From Mesostigma viride (Eukaryota; Streptophyta; Mesostigmatophyceae; Mesostigmatales; Mesostigmataceae): DNA of 64,000 nt. The translations under genes and the position numbers were made by a program. The notes under the pieces are model-generated. The model was given only the letters and a program-made list of their open reading frames with translations. It ran no database searches and was not told the origin of the DNA. Each line of letters opens with the position of its first letter. The stretch's first letter is position 1. Location of the stretch: the NCBI GenBank assembly GCA_009746045.1, contig RPFO01000120.1, forward strand, positions 1 through 64,000, read 5' to 3'. Positions 30,166 to 39,523 of the stretch are shown piece by piece.

Positions 30166-30893
30166 GAGCTGTAGCAGCTCACACAAGTCTACATACAAAC
30201 ACACACAATGGGTACTGGATATCCTCCCCGACTACAAGTCACAACCCGCTGGGCATGACAGTCAGCTTGGATTCCTTATTATATGTACATAGCACCCATA
30301 CTGGCTCAGGAGCACAAACAAATTACAATGAGTCCCTATCCCTTCACGGGAGGCTCGTTGTGTTACCCATGTACAAGAGGTTGGCCAACTGTGGCAGCCC
30401 ATAGGTGTTCAGCTAAGAACTTGAGAAGTATGTACAACCTTCAGGACCTTAGGCGAAACCCCACAGATCACCCACAACAGCTCATCAGAAAACATTGCTG
30501 ACCCCCAGACGGGAGTCGGCGCCGGTCTGCTGCCCCTTATCGAACCAGACACAACATCTACGCGAAGCACATGCAAAACACAAGCTCCATACTCGTTCCA
30601 ACCGTGGAAAATCAGGGGACCTGTCGCCACCTCACCAGCATGGTGGATGGGTCAGCCAGTCCGTGAAACTCCGCCTTAAGACGGCACCAGGGAATCGAAC
30701 CCCGCCCACAAACCACAGATCTGGGGAAACCTCAGACTGAGATGAAAACCCCAGATAGACATCTCTCCATCAGAGACAATGTCAGACATTCCCACACCAG
30801 AGACATGTCTCACCCCTCAAGGTGTGCTCAGGATTATGTACAATCAAGCTCCCAGCCTGATATCCAGAGACTTAAGCACCCAGCTCTCAGCTT
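30166..30893 (-). other. 3' non-coding region of element B, with tRNA-like module
   Basis: There is no gene between the pol stop and the polypurine tract. At about 30685-30760 (-) the sequence has a CTCAGTCTGAG hairpin, a CCA/TGG stem and a T-arm-like GGGGTTCGATTCCC with a B-box, the same module as in element A at 7204-7262. The flanks of the two modules have otherwise diverged. Confidence 0.45.
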
Positions 30894-33800
30894 TTAGACA
30901 GATAGACCGACTTGACAGTCAGCATTCATGAGCTTCCTCAGTACATTGTACTGGGCTGGGGCCTTGTGTGGCAGCTTTGTCAATGCATCAGCAGGGTTCT
31001 CCTCGCCAGGGATATGCTTCAAGTCAACCAAACTGGCCAACTCCTTCAGCAACAAATAATCCAGGTCCCGGCTCCTGGCCAGCTGCTTGTGAACAAACTG
31101 GACCATACCCATGCTGTCTGTTAGCAACAACGTCTCCATCTGCAAGGTCCAAGGGGTAACTGAAGCCAGCTCCAGCATTAACTCCTTTATGTACAGGCTG
31201 GACTGGATCCCCTCGCATATGGCCCTGCATTCTGCCACATCTGAACTGATACAGACCCTCTTCTGCAGTCTGCTGTACCAGCTGAACAAACTTGCCCTGC
31301 TCTGATAAAAAGCAAACAGAGCAGCAGATCTCCCCCTGACCTTGGTAACCTGGCGAGCATCCATGGAACTGTCAACAAAGATCTCCAAGGTGATAGGCTG
31401 GGCAAAGTCAATCCCAGACAAAATCAGATCAGGGGTACTCTCCACCAACCGGGCTATGACTCGAGGCTTCTCATCCTCAAGCACCTCATCAGGCATTCTG
31501 CTATGGACCATCAAAGACGGACCACAGATGCTGGCAAACCAGGCCCACATGCCTCTCAACTCAGGTCCTGCAGCCTGGGTGATCTTCTCTGGCAAGGCCT
31601 TCACAATGGTCTGTTTATAATCTCCTCCAGCCTGAAGCCTGATACTCCACTCCCCGTCCCTCCTGAACAGGGTAGCCTGCATTCCACAGAACACTACAGG
31701 CTTGTTGGGCTCCTGCCACAGCTCCTTGCCCAGTGAAAACTTGCCACTGATGACAGGAATAAACTTCTTCAGCCAGGTCGTGGGGGCTAGCAAATGCAGA
31801 TCATCTCCATGCAAACTAGCATACACTGGCAGACCCTCCCATTGGGCCAGCAGCAAACAGGGATCAACTGAAGACACTCTCAAGCCACACTCACTGATCA
31901 GAGCTTCCTGCAGCGTGAGTCTCCAGATGATTGGGCTCGACCTGAGTCCTTCCAGGCCCTTCAGAATAACCAGGAATTGTTGATGCAGCTCCAGCTTCCA
32001 GATGGCAGGCACCTCAACACAGTAAGGCTCATCCTGCTTCCACACCCTCCTGGCCACTTCTGGATCAGATTTTAAAAATGCCCTCTTGAAGTCCAGCAGC
32101 ACTGATGACATAGCTGCTCCCCTGTTCAGCAACCCCACGTAGAGACATAGCAAAATTCTCCATGTGTCGTGTAGCATCCCTGGCGTGTATAGCTCCTCTC
32201 CTGGCAGACTCCCCGTGCCGTGATACTCATTCAGGACAGGCCTGACATGGGGCACTGATACCTCATCCACAACCTTCCTCTTCAGCACAAATCTCAAAGC
32301 AAGCTTCCTTGATGCTGGGGGACGTCTGTCTGTTGGTGCAGCACACTCAAACTGCAACCACTCCTCCAATGCCTTGGAGAAGGCGAGCTTCCAAGCCTCA
32401 AACAAAGTAGGCGAGCTCATCTCTTGGACCAGCTGGTCATATGTCAAAGGAGAGTGTGCAGCAAGGCTCCTGTGAGTTATGCCAATACTGCTGGGGTGCA
32501 ACACAGCTGGAATCACCAAACTGGCCGCTGGGGGCACCTCCCCTTCATCCCATTTTACACCCTTGACCGGCTTGGCCCTGCACCTGACTGGAAATGTTGT
32601 CCTGAAATTTTCTAGGGGAATCATCCCCCAGCCATCTCTTCTCAGAGCTGTAGCTCTGATAGAAATCCCAGGATTGCCCAGAAAATTCTGACCCAAAATC
32701 ACAGGGCCATCATAGTCCTCTAGGACAAGGAAGGTCACATCCACACCCATGACAGGGGCAGTAACCTCTCCCAACACCCTTAGATGCGTCCTACCACTGA
32801 AATCAGACACCCAGGGGCAACTTGGTTCTCCGACCAGCAGTTCTCCTGTATGCTGAGGTCCCATGACAGAAACCTGTGCATTGGTATCTATCTCCATGGC
32901 AGCTACCTCAGGTTCATCCAACTGGACAAGCTTGGACACCTTAGGCTCCTTCTTGGCTCTTTGCAAAGCCTGTACAATATCTGATAGACGCACACCCCTA
33001 GGCCTGGTGTCGGGCCGTTCCGGAGGTGCAGCCTGTCCGCCTGCTTGCCCAACCACCGTATGTGAAGGTACCCCAGGGGCCGGGCCAGGGTCACCCTGAG
33101 GGCTCGATACAGCTGTAGCACCCTGATCAGGAAGCTCCACGTCACCCCCGCCTTGTACACCAGCGGGCACCTGGAAGAGGTCTCCTTGATTACCTCCCCG
33201 GGGACGGATCTTTGACCAGGACAGACGGTGCACTGCTTGGGAGCCATCAATGGCCACCCAGCACTTATGGCCAGCGGCTTCTACTCGGGTCACCACCCCA
33301 TCATGCCAGCTGCCACGTTTCCCTGGAAAGCTTGGTTCCTTCCACACAACAACCTGTTGTCCAACGTTAGGTTCTAGGACACTCCAGCCCTTGTCTTTCT
33401 GCCTCAGCTTGAGGAACTTGGCCTCTAGCTTCTCCTTCCATGCCTGCTCAGCATCAGCTGGCAGCATCCTGGTATGCAGCATAAGAGGATTGATGGCAAT
33501 GTCACCAAAGAACATGGGAGTCCTCAGGTTCAGCCTGTCCTCCACAGAACGTAGCCATGCAGATGTCACAATGGCAGATGACGTCCTTGGAATCCTCTCC
33601 ACCAGCAGCACAGTCTTGATCTCTTGGATGGCTCTCTCCACCACCCCTTGCTGGCCGTGGCTCTCCCTGGGTGTAATCAGCAACTCTGGAAACTCTGGCA
33701 GGTTCTCACAGCACTCAAACTGAATGTCACACTGCAACAACTCCAACCCAGGGTACCTGCTCCTTGTCAACTTCAGAGCAGCAATCAATGTAGGCTTCTC

Positions 33801-34451
33801 CATGTCAGGCAGGATCTCTAGGGTCTTGTACTTGGTATATCTGTCCACTGCCACCAGCAGCTTCAAACCCCTGATTCTCTGAATATCTACCTGCACATGG
33901 CCTGGCTGCAAAATAGGAGTCCTGGCATGAGACTGCTTGGGCTTTCTAGCAACTAGCCTGCACTTGCAAGCTTGAGCAACCTGTTGGCAGATGGAGTACA
34001 ACTCACTTCCTCCCAGCCGTCTAGCAACTTGCAAAGACTGAGCTGCATGGCCAAACATGGTATGCAACCTTGAGGCAATGTCATACAAGAGAGAAAACCT
34101 TTTATTGTCATTATTAGCACTCAAGGTATGTACAGATCCCTTATGTACAGGAGGCACCAGGGTCGTGCCTGTCAGACTGTCTCCAGCCCTATCCTCATCC
34201 TGACCATCCTGTGCCAGTCCTGCACGGTCAGAATGCTTCTGAGATCCACCTGGGTCCACATCACCAGGTCCTACCTCAGGCTCAGCACCGCCATGGCGGG
34301 CACGTTGGCGAGTAACCACTGCAGCTACAGCTGGCATACTCTCTGTGGTAACCAAGCTTGCCCCATCGTGTCCAATAGGCTCTTTCACTAGAGCATGGGG
34401 CTGCCCCTCACTGCTGTCACTAGCAGCTTCATTACACACCCCTGGGGGCAC
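30894..34451 (-). CDS. pol: Intact pol polyprotein of element B: INT, protease-like, RT, RNase H
   Basis: This is a single open frame of 1185 codons. Domains in order: a Pro/Gly-rich leader (1-100); an integrase zinc finger (H130, H135, C155, C162, C164); the integrase core with D189, D242 and E272 (GQQGVVERAI); an SH3-like C-terminus (about 355-420); a retropepsin-like domain with MEIDTNAQVSVMG (D522-T523-N524) and VILGQNFL (about 584-591); RT with motif A VLLDFKRAFLKS (D787) and active site ASLHGDDLHLL (D883, D884); and RNase H (D1027, E1074, D1112, D1155). The protease-like domain follows the integrase instead of preceding it, and His replaces Tyr in YxDD. The last D-to-E distance of the integrase is 30, shorter than usual. 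With intact pol, 98.5% identical LTRs and a good polypurine tract, this copy was recently mobile, although gag is frameshifted. Confidence 0.85.
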   Translation of the reverse strand: MPPGVCNEAASDSSEGQPHALVKEPIGHDGASLVTTESMPAVAAVVTRQRARHGGAEPEVGPGDVDPGGSQKHSDRAGLAQDGQDEDRAGDSLTGTTLVPPVHKGSVHTLSANNDNKRFSLLYDIASRLHTMFGHAAQSLQVARRLGGSELYSICQQVAQACKCRLVARKPKQSHARTPILQPGHVQVDIQRIRGLKLLVAVDRYTKYKTLEILPDMEKPTLIAALKLTRSRYPGLELLQCDIQFECCENLPEFPELLITPRESHGQQGVVERAIQEIKTVLLVERIPRTSSAIVTSAWLRSVEDRLNLRTPMFFGDIAINPLMLHTRMLPADAEQAWKEKLEAKFLKLRQKDKGWSVLEPNVGQQVVVWKEPSFPGKRGSWHDGVVTRVEAAGHKCWVAIDGSQAVHRLSWSKIRPRGGNQGDLFQVPAGVQGGGDVELPDQGATAVSSPQGDPGPAPGVPSHTVVGQAGGQAAPPERPDTRPRGVRLSDIVQALQRAKKEPKVSKLVQLDEPEVAAMEIDTNAQVSVMGPQHTGELLVGEPSCPWVSDFSGRTHLRVLGEVTAPVMGVDVTFLVLEDYDGPVILGQNFLGNPGISIRATALRRDGWGMIPLENFRTTFPVRCRAKPVKGVKWDEGEVPPAASLVIPAVLHPSSIGITHRSLAAHSPLTYDQLVQEMSSPTLFEAWKLAFSKALEEWLQFECAAPTDRRPPASRKLALRFVLKRKVVDEVSVPHVRPVLNEYHGTGSLPGEELYTPGMLHDTWRILLCLYVGLLNRGAAMSSVLLDFKRAFLKSDPEVARRVWKQDEPYCVEVPAIWKLELHQQFLVILKGLEGLRSSPIIWRLTLQEALISECGLRVSSVDPCLLLAQWEGLPVYASLHGDDLHLLAPTTWLKKFIPVISGKFSLGKELWQEPNKPVVFCGMQATLFRRDGEWSIRLQAGGDYKQTIVKALPEKITQAAGPELRGMWAWFASICGPSLMVHSRMPDEVLEDEKPRVIARLVESTPDLILSGIDFAQPITLEIFVDSSMDARQVTKVRGRSAALFAFYQSRASLFSWYSRLQKRVCISSDVAECRAICEGIQSSLYIKELMLELASVTPWTLQMETLLLTDSMGMVQFVHKQLARSRDLDYLLLKELASLVDLKHIPGEENPADALTKLPHKAPAQYNVLRKLMNADCQVGLSV

Positions 34452-34484
34452 CCTCCAGGGTTCAGGGATGTGTGCAGGCTCAAG

Positions 34485-35207
34485 TCAATGATCAGCAGCC
34501 TTGCCCTTGCCCTTGTCCTGGGATGGACCAGCCTTGTCCTTGCTGCCACCCTGAGCTGGCTTGCTCTGACCTTCCTGCCTCAGGTACGAGGGACACTCAT
34601 TCCTGAAGTGACCCTTCCCCTGGCAGAAATAACATTCCACCTGACTGATGTCCCGTGAGGTCCCACTGCTGGGCCCAGCCTTGGGAGGACCACCCACCCT
34701 CTTGAAGTCAAACTGGGACTGTGGATGTCCCGACTTCGGCGGGGTCCCCCGTCCAGCCCTTCTGTCACGCCCCCTCCTGGACCTTCCTCGACCCCTTGAA
34801 GAGGTCTCAGGCCCTCTCGAGGGCGCTGGGCCCCCGTGGCCCGATCCCCTCATGGACTTAACCGTGGGTTCAGTGGCCTCCTCATCACCCTGACGAGGGC
34901 GCTTACCACCCACGTACTTGCCGCTGAAACACTCATACAACTGGTCCGTCATGGCTGCCCAGCCATGGACCTGTCGCATGTGGATGGTCACATTATCCAT
35001 GGTGACCGGATCCAGCTGCAGCGACTTGAGAAAGTCGCCCATGGCCATCCGATCTGCGACGAAGAAGCCCTTGGCCATGGCGTCCTCCCTCAGCTTGACG
35101 AAGTCTTCAAAGGCGTGGACCACTAGCTGCCCCTTGATGGGCTTGTAGTCCAGGTATTCTTGCTTCAGGTGGGACCCATCTATGGTCCTCTTGTCACTCA
35201 GGAACAC
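34485..35207 (-). pseudogene. gag: Gag of element B, C-terminal two thirds with CCHC knuckle
   Basis: This 240-codon frame has a helical capsid-like part, an Arg/Gly-rich linker (about 130-160) and a zinc knuckle C192-C195-H200-C205 (C-x2-C-x4-H-x4-C), ending in a Lys/Gln/Gly-rich tail. The stop is 33 bp before the pol frame. It continues from an upstream frame at 35198-35428 through a one-base slip near 35210; that stretch (WAAFMTRLR) aligns in layout with element A gag (WSQFLEGLR). I therefore read 35670-34485 as one gag with two frameshifts. Confidence 0.7.
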
Positions 35208-35670
35208 CTGAGTCGCGTCATAAACGCCGCCCAGGTGTCCCCCGCCGCGTGTCGCTCCCGAACAAACTTGAACAGCCGCCTCGCCGACTGCCGTATGTAG
35301 GCACTAGACGCCAGGATGCGAAGCTTGTCACCGTTGTATATCTCCGTGTACAAGTTCATGTCCTCTAACATCCTCTCAGCATCCCGGGGCTGCCAATTGT
35401 CCTTGATGGACTGAAACTGGCCTAGCACCGCGTACCCCTCAGCAACGTTGGTCGCTTAGGCGCCGCTTGATCTGCGGCTGGCGCGTGCTGCCCGCCCTGC
35501 GATCCTTGGCTCTGATTATCTGGCACCTCAGCCTGGTCTCCCAGCGCCTGGCCGTCCCCGCGTCCATCGCGTCCACCGCGTCCATCGCGTCCATCTCGTC
35601 CATCCATCCCAGCGCCGCGCCGCGCGAAGCCCATAAAGCCCGCTTGTTGGTTGATAGCTCCATCCTCCAT
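35198..35670 (-). pseudogene. gag: Gag of element B, N-terminal part in two frames
   Basis: Two short frames (35422-35670 and 35198-35428) join end to end. The first has MEDGAINQQAGFMGF and an Asp/Gly/Arg repeat, and the second has a helical stretch including MLEDMNLYTEIYNGDKLR. This resembles the start of element A gag, where WLEDMELVS precedes the same kind of helices. The slip near 35430 falls at a GGGGT run. Confidence 0.55.
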
Positions 35671-35772
35671 GATGGCCTCTGTTCAGATCTGCTACAGCCA
35701 GCCAAGTGGCCAAGCAGCAATTAAAGCAATATAAGCTACTGAACAAGAAAGGAAAGTGCCAAGTGTTACCAC

Positions 35773-36687
35773 TCAGGCAAGACCACCACGGCTGGCCCCA
35801 GGCGCGTCCTGGTTCTCCTTGTCGCTGTCGTCGTCGCTGTCGCTCACCACAATCAGCTCTGGTACCCTGCTACCTGCTGCGCCGTCGTCGACCCGCTGTC
35901 GGCCCGCGATGACTGAATCGTCACCGTTGGTAAAGTAGACAGGTGACAACCCGTCGTTGGCACCCCGCGGATTGTATCTTGGCACCTCGTGGTCGCCAAG
36001 TGTCTCGTCGCCTAGCCCAGCGACACCCCCTGCTCCCACCTCAAGGTCACTATCGTACCCAAGAGGTGCAAACTCTTCCCAACGCGTCACACGAACGCGA
36101 AGGGGGGGGCAGTTCCTGAAAAGGAACTCTTACTCGCTCCGGAAACCTGCCGACTCTTGCCGCGCGCTGTCCTCCGGTGATGGCTTCCGCTGTCGCCCCG
36201 ACCTCTGCAAGCCGCCTGTGATGCTCCGCTCCGCGTCGTTCACGCCTAACTGGCCCGCTGCAACACCCTCGTCGCCGATGCCGCCTGCGAAAGCACGTGG
36301 TACCCGCGCCCGCTACTGTCGGTACAAACTCGTGTCGCCCTGCGCCAGCTGCCTCCGCAACCTCGCCTCGCCTTGCGCCAACTCCGTCCGCACTCGCTCA
36401 GCTACTGCAGTAATCACCGTCTGGATGCCGACCAACCCGTGAAGCTCCTGCTCAAGGTCGTCGATGCTCCGGTGCTCCGGAATGACGATGGTTTGTACGT
36501 GTCGCAGAATTCGCTCCCAATCTTCGACCTGGTCGTCGACAAATTGCACGAAGCTGCGATTGACAGGCGGACGATCTGCAAGCAATAAAGATAGATCCCG
36601 AACGACACGACGCAATTCAGGAGAAATCGAACCCACAGCAGACTGCCGAAACCGGAAATCCTGCTGCCGTTGTTCCTCCTGCACCAT
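35773..36687 (-). pseudogene. ORF0 of element B: unknown protein upstream of gag
   Basis: This is an extra coding region between the 5' LTR and gag. The first part (36313-36687, 124 codons) is helical and charged, with LRRVVRDLSLLLADRPP and AVAERVRTELAQGEARLRRQ. After a frame change near 36310, a second part (35773-36090) ends in an acidic Ser/Asp run (VVSDSDDDSDKENQ). Copia elements normally have nothing coding here. Element A has an ORF in the same place with a similar Arg/Glu/Ala helical segment, so the two may be homologous. I cannot assign a function. Confidence 0.5.
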
Positions 36688-36778
36688 TCACCACCGGACG
36701 AGCTCCTCGCGTCGTCAACGCTGCACACCGCAACCGGCAACGACCCTCCTGGCCGTTCCGCTGAGACTGGTTGTAATT

Positions 36779-37479
36779 TGAGTTAACGTTCTTAGCACAC
36801 ACGCAATGTGAAGGATATGGTTGCAATGCAGCAATGTGTGAATATGGTTGGAAACGGAGCTTTGTTAAAATTGGATAATGTTACAGCGCTCACACACTTG
36901 AGGCTTGTACACGCGCTTGCCAAGTCAAGGCACAACACGTGAGGCGGGCTCGCAAGAGATGCCCATTTGGCACTGGCCTATTGTTTATATACTTGTGCAC
37001 TGTGCTTGCTAGTCCTGAGCAGCCTAGGAGGCCTGCTCAGTAATAACACCCCGGTACAGTATTCACTACCTGTACAGCGCCCAGTTCCTATACAGTAGGT
37101 CTGCCATACAGGCACAGTGACCACAGAGTACAGTCACCACAGTGATTATTGCATCTGCACCTAGAAGTCCAGGACTAAGCCTGCGGTACCAACAGACCAC
37201 AGGTTAAGGTTCCTATTTCCTGCGTACGACGTATTAACCCAATACCGTCGTAGGCTCAGCACCTAATTCCTGTCAGCCCAGGAATTACTGTCGACCCCAT
37301 ATGTCGTCGGCAAATATTCACGTCCGACTTAGAAGAACAGCCGGCTCACGCTCGCGCGCGACCGGGAAGTCGGAACGCCATAACTTTCTTGATACTTGTC
37401 GGAATGAACTCGTTCCGGTGCCGCTGGAATCGCAGAGAAATGCCGAATCAGGATCACGCCATTGCGCTTGGCGTTAACT
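36779..37479 (-). repeat. 5' LTR of copia-like element B
   Basis: This is the direct repeat of 29446-30147. The flanks, AATAGAAACT on the left of the element and CTTGCCTCCAAAC on the right, match the uninterrupted copy at about 29100-29130 (AATAGAAACTCGCCTCC), so the target was one unit of a local duplication. The exact target-site duplication is unclear (2-5 nt). I recognise no primer-binding site next to the LTR. Confidence 0.85.
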
Positions 37480-37903
37480 ACTTGCCTCCAAACATATATC
37501 TCGATAGAGGTATGCGTCTTATTTAATTTCAAGGTACCTCTTAATTAATCTCGGCCCCCGCCTTCCGCTAATTTGCTAATTTGCTAAATTTGCTAAAAAA
37601 GAGCCAATTTTACCCCGACCGATGAGTTCATTTGGAGTCATTATGTATGCATATGTGTGATAAAACCCTTGAAAAACCATGAAAAACTGCATTTGGGGGG
37701 TATTTATGCTACCATCAGTCACCTATTTGTCATCCAACCAGCCTGCAACTTTGTGGGCATGCTGCATGGGATGTGTTTAGAACATGTGCAAAGTCCCAGG
37801 CCCAACTGAGTTCATTTGGAGTCATTATGTATCAAAGAGACAACCAGTATGCATATGTGTGATAAAACCCTTGAAAAACCATGAAAAACTGCATTTTGGG
37901 GGT
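37480..37903. repeat. T sequence with 186-bp repeat units, left of ORF1-only LINE
   Basis: After the B target sequence come about 1.5 units of the family seen at 25990-26725. They are interrupted at GCATTTTGGGGGT (37891-37903), which recurs with one extra T at 39010-39023 and is the target-site duplication of the following LINE. Confidence 0.7.
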
Positions 37904-39009
37904 CATTTAATTAATTTTGGGGGGCATTTAATTAATTAATTAATTAAACTCGTGCTCCCGTTGGGGAGTCACGGAGCACCGAAGTGCTTTTAATCCCTGT
38001 GTGTGCACTACAGGAGAAAGGGCAGAGACCCCCAGTCTCCTTCATGCCAAAGGCATGCCACAGCTGCAATCGGGCGCGGCTAGCTAAAAAGGACAGGCTA
38101 ACGATCCGGCAAACTGTGGGTGCAATAAGACCCATGTGAGCATATCATAGCAAGGAGCGTGGGCAAGTAATCTGAACATAGCCAGGGCGTAGCATGGCTG
38201 TACTAGGACTAGGCTAAGGCTATGGCTGGTTGTGTACCGTGCGTTGGCGGCACGTGACTAGGTGTGTTGGCACAGCTAGGCGACATCTAGGCATGGCTGC
38301 CTTAGCGGCAGTGACGCCAATGGTTACAAGCTAGGGCTATTGCTATTCTAGCCCGCTGGGGGCGTCCACATCTTGTGGTTGATCATCAGGTCCCCGCCCC
38401 TCCAGTACACCTTGGGCTTCTGGGGGTCCTGCTTATGGCGGAGGTATTCCGGCCACAGGTCGCGTCGCTGCTGTTGCTGAGCGGGGGTGAGGTCGTCATC
38501 CAGCGTCCAGGTGAGGTCGTGCAACCGCTTGCGACGAGAGAGGAACCGCTGCTTATCCTCAGGGGAGGGGAAGGTGAGTAGGACTGGTGGGGGAGCCGCC
38601 TTGTCCCGTGAGTGGGGAAGGCGGTGGCACCCACGCAGTTCTACCTCACCTACCAGGCCCATGAGGGTAAGAAGCTGGTTCTTGAGCTCGTCAGCAAGAG
38701 AGGTTGACGTCTCACCTGGCTTCTGGGGGAAGCGACGTAGCACCACTCGGCACTCGCGGCGAGCGCGGTCGGTGACCTCCCGTTGCTGGGCCTGGCGGTG
38801 GTCCTCCAGCTCCTGGAGCTTTGTGGCGATGGCGTCGGTGGTGGAGGCGGTCGCTGACCGCAGCAGGTCCGCGTAGGAGAGCGGCGGGAGGTCGCCAGCA
38901 TCCTGCCGGGGTGGCTGGGATGCAATGGTGGCCGTCTGCGCCGCTATCTTGGGGACCTGTGTGGCCAGGGCCTCGGTGTGGGCGGTGATGGCCTCAAGCT
39001 TCTTCAGGA
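37904..39009 (-). mobile_element. ORF1-only (HAL1-like) LINE, copy 2, 5'-truncated
   Basis: This 1.1-kb insert is flanked by a 13/14-bp duplication. On the minus strand it has the C-terminal half of ORF1, about 430 bp of 3' UTR, a GTGCTCCCGT...ACGGAGCAC stem-loop (37952-37978) and an ATTA-repeat tail. There is no ORF2 sequence between ORF1 and the 3' end, as in the copy at 10779-13770. Confidence 0.75.
38348..39009 (-). pseudogene. LINE ORF1 protein fragment (C-terminal 221 codons)
   Basis: An Ala/Gln/Thr-rich coiled-coil-like start is followed by RRECRVVLRRFPQKPGE, then PVLLTFPSPEDKQRFLSRR and the C-terminal domain TLDDDLTPAQQQQRRDLWP...VYWRGGDLMI. This is the classic L1-type ORF1 end, in a single frame up to the stop at 38348. 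It lacks the N-terminus because of 5' truncation at 39009. It is a diverged relative of the protein at 12286-13602. Confidence 0.7.
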
Positions 39010-39023
39010 GCATTTTTGGGGGT

Positions 39024-39523
39024 ATTTATGCTAGCATTTGTCACCTATTTGTCATCCAACCAGCCTGCAACTTTGTGGGCATGCTGCATGGGATGTGTTT
39101 AGAACATGTGCAAAGTCCCAGGCCCAACTGAGTTCATTTGGAGTCTTTATATATGCGTACATGCCAGAAAGTGCTGAAAATACGGTATTCTTTGCTAGCA
39201 AATGTCACCATGTTACCATGCTGCCGACTCCCAAAATTTTTTTTGACCACATGGCATCATAAGATATCTGATAAGGAACCTTGGTGCCAAATTTGAGGTC
39301 AAACTGACCATTATTCCTTCTCCAAATAATTTCCAGGGGAAGAAAATGGGTTTTCGGATTAATGTGTGTGTCAAGACATGTCACGGTGGCACGGTGGCAC
39401 GGTGGCACGGTGGCACGGTGGCACGGTGGCACAGTGGCATCCCACGTTGGGCAGTGCTTGTGGGCAATATAACATTAGTATTGGACGTTATGTTACCTCG
39501 TGACACCATACAAAATCATAAAA
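39024..39523. repeat. T sequence: end of 186-bp unit, GTGGCACG array, 145-bp unit
   Basis: The rest of the 186-bp unit runs to about 39165. After 200 bp of unrelated DNA, an octamer array (GTGGCACG, about 7 units, 39383-39437) is followed by TTGGGCAGTGCTTGTGG...CATACAAAATCATAAAAT. The same unit is tandemly repeated at 43773-44140, so the DIRS-like element landed inside it. Confidence 0.6.
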
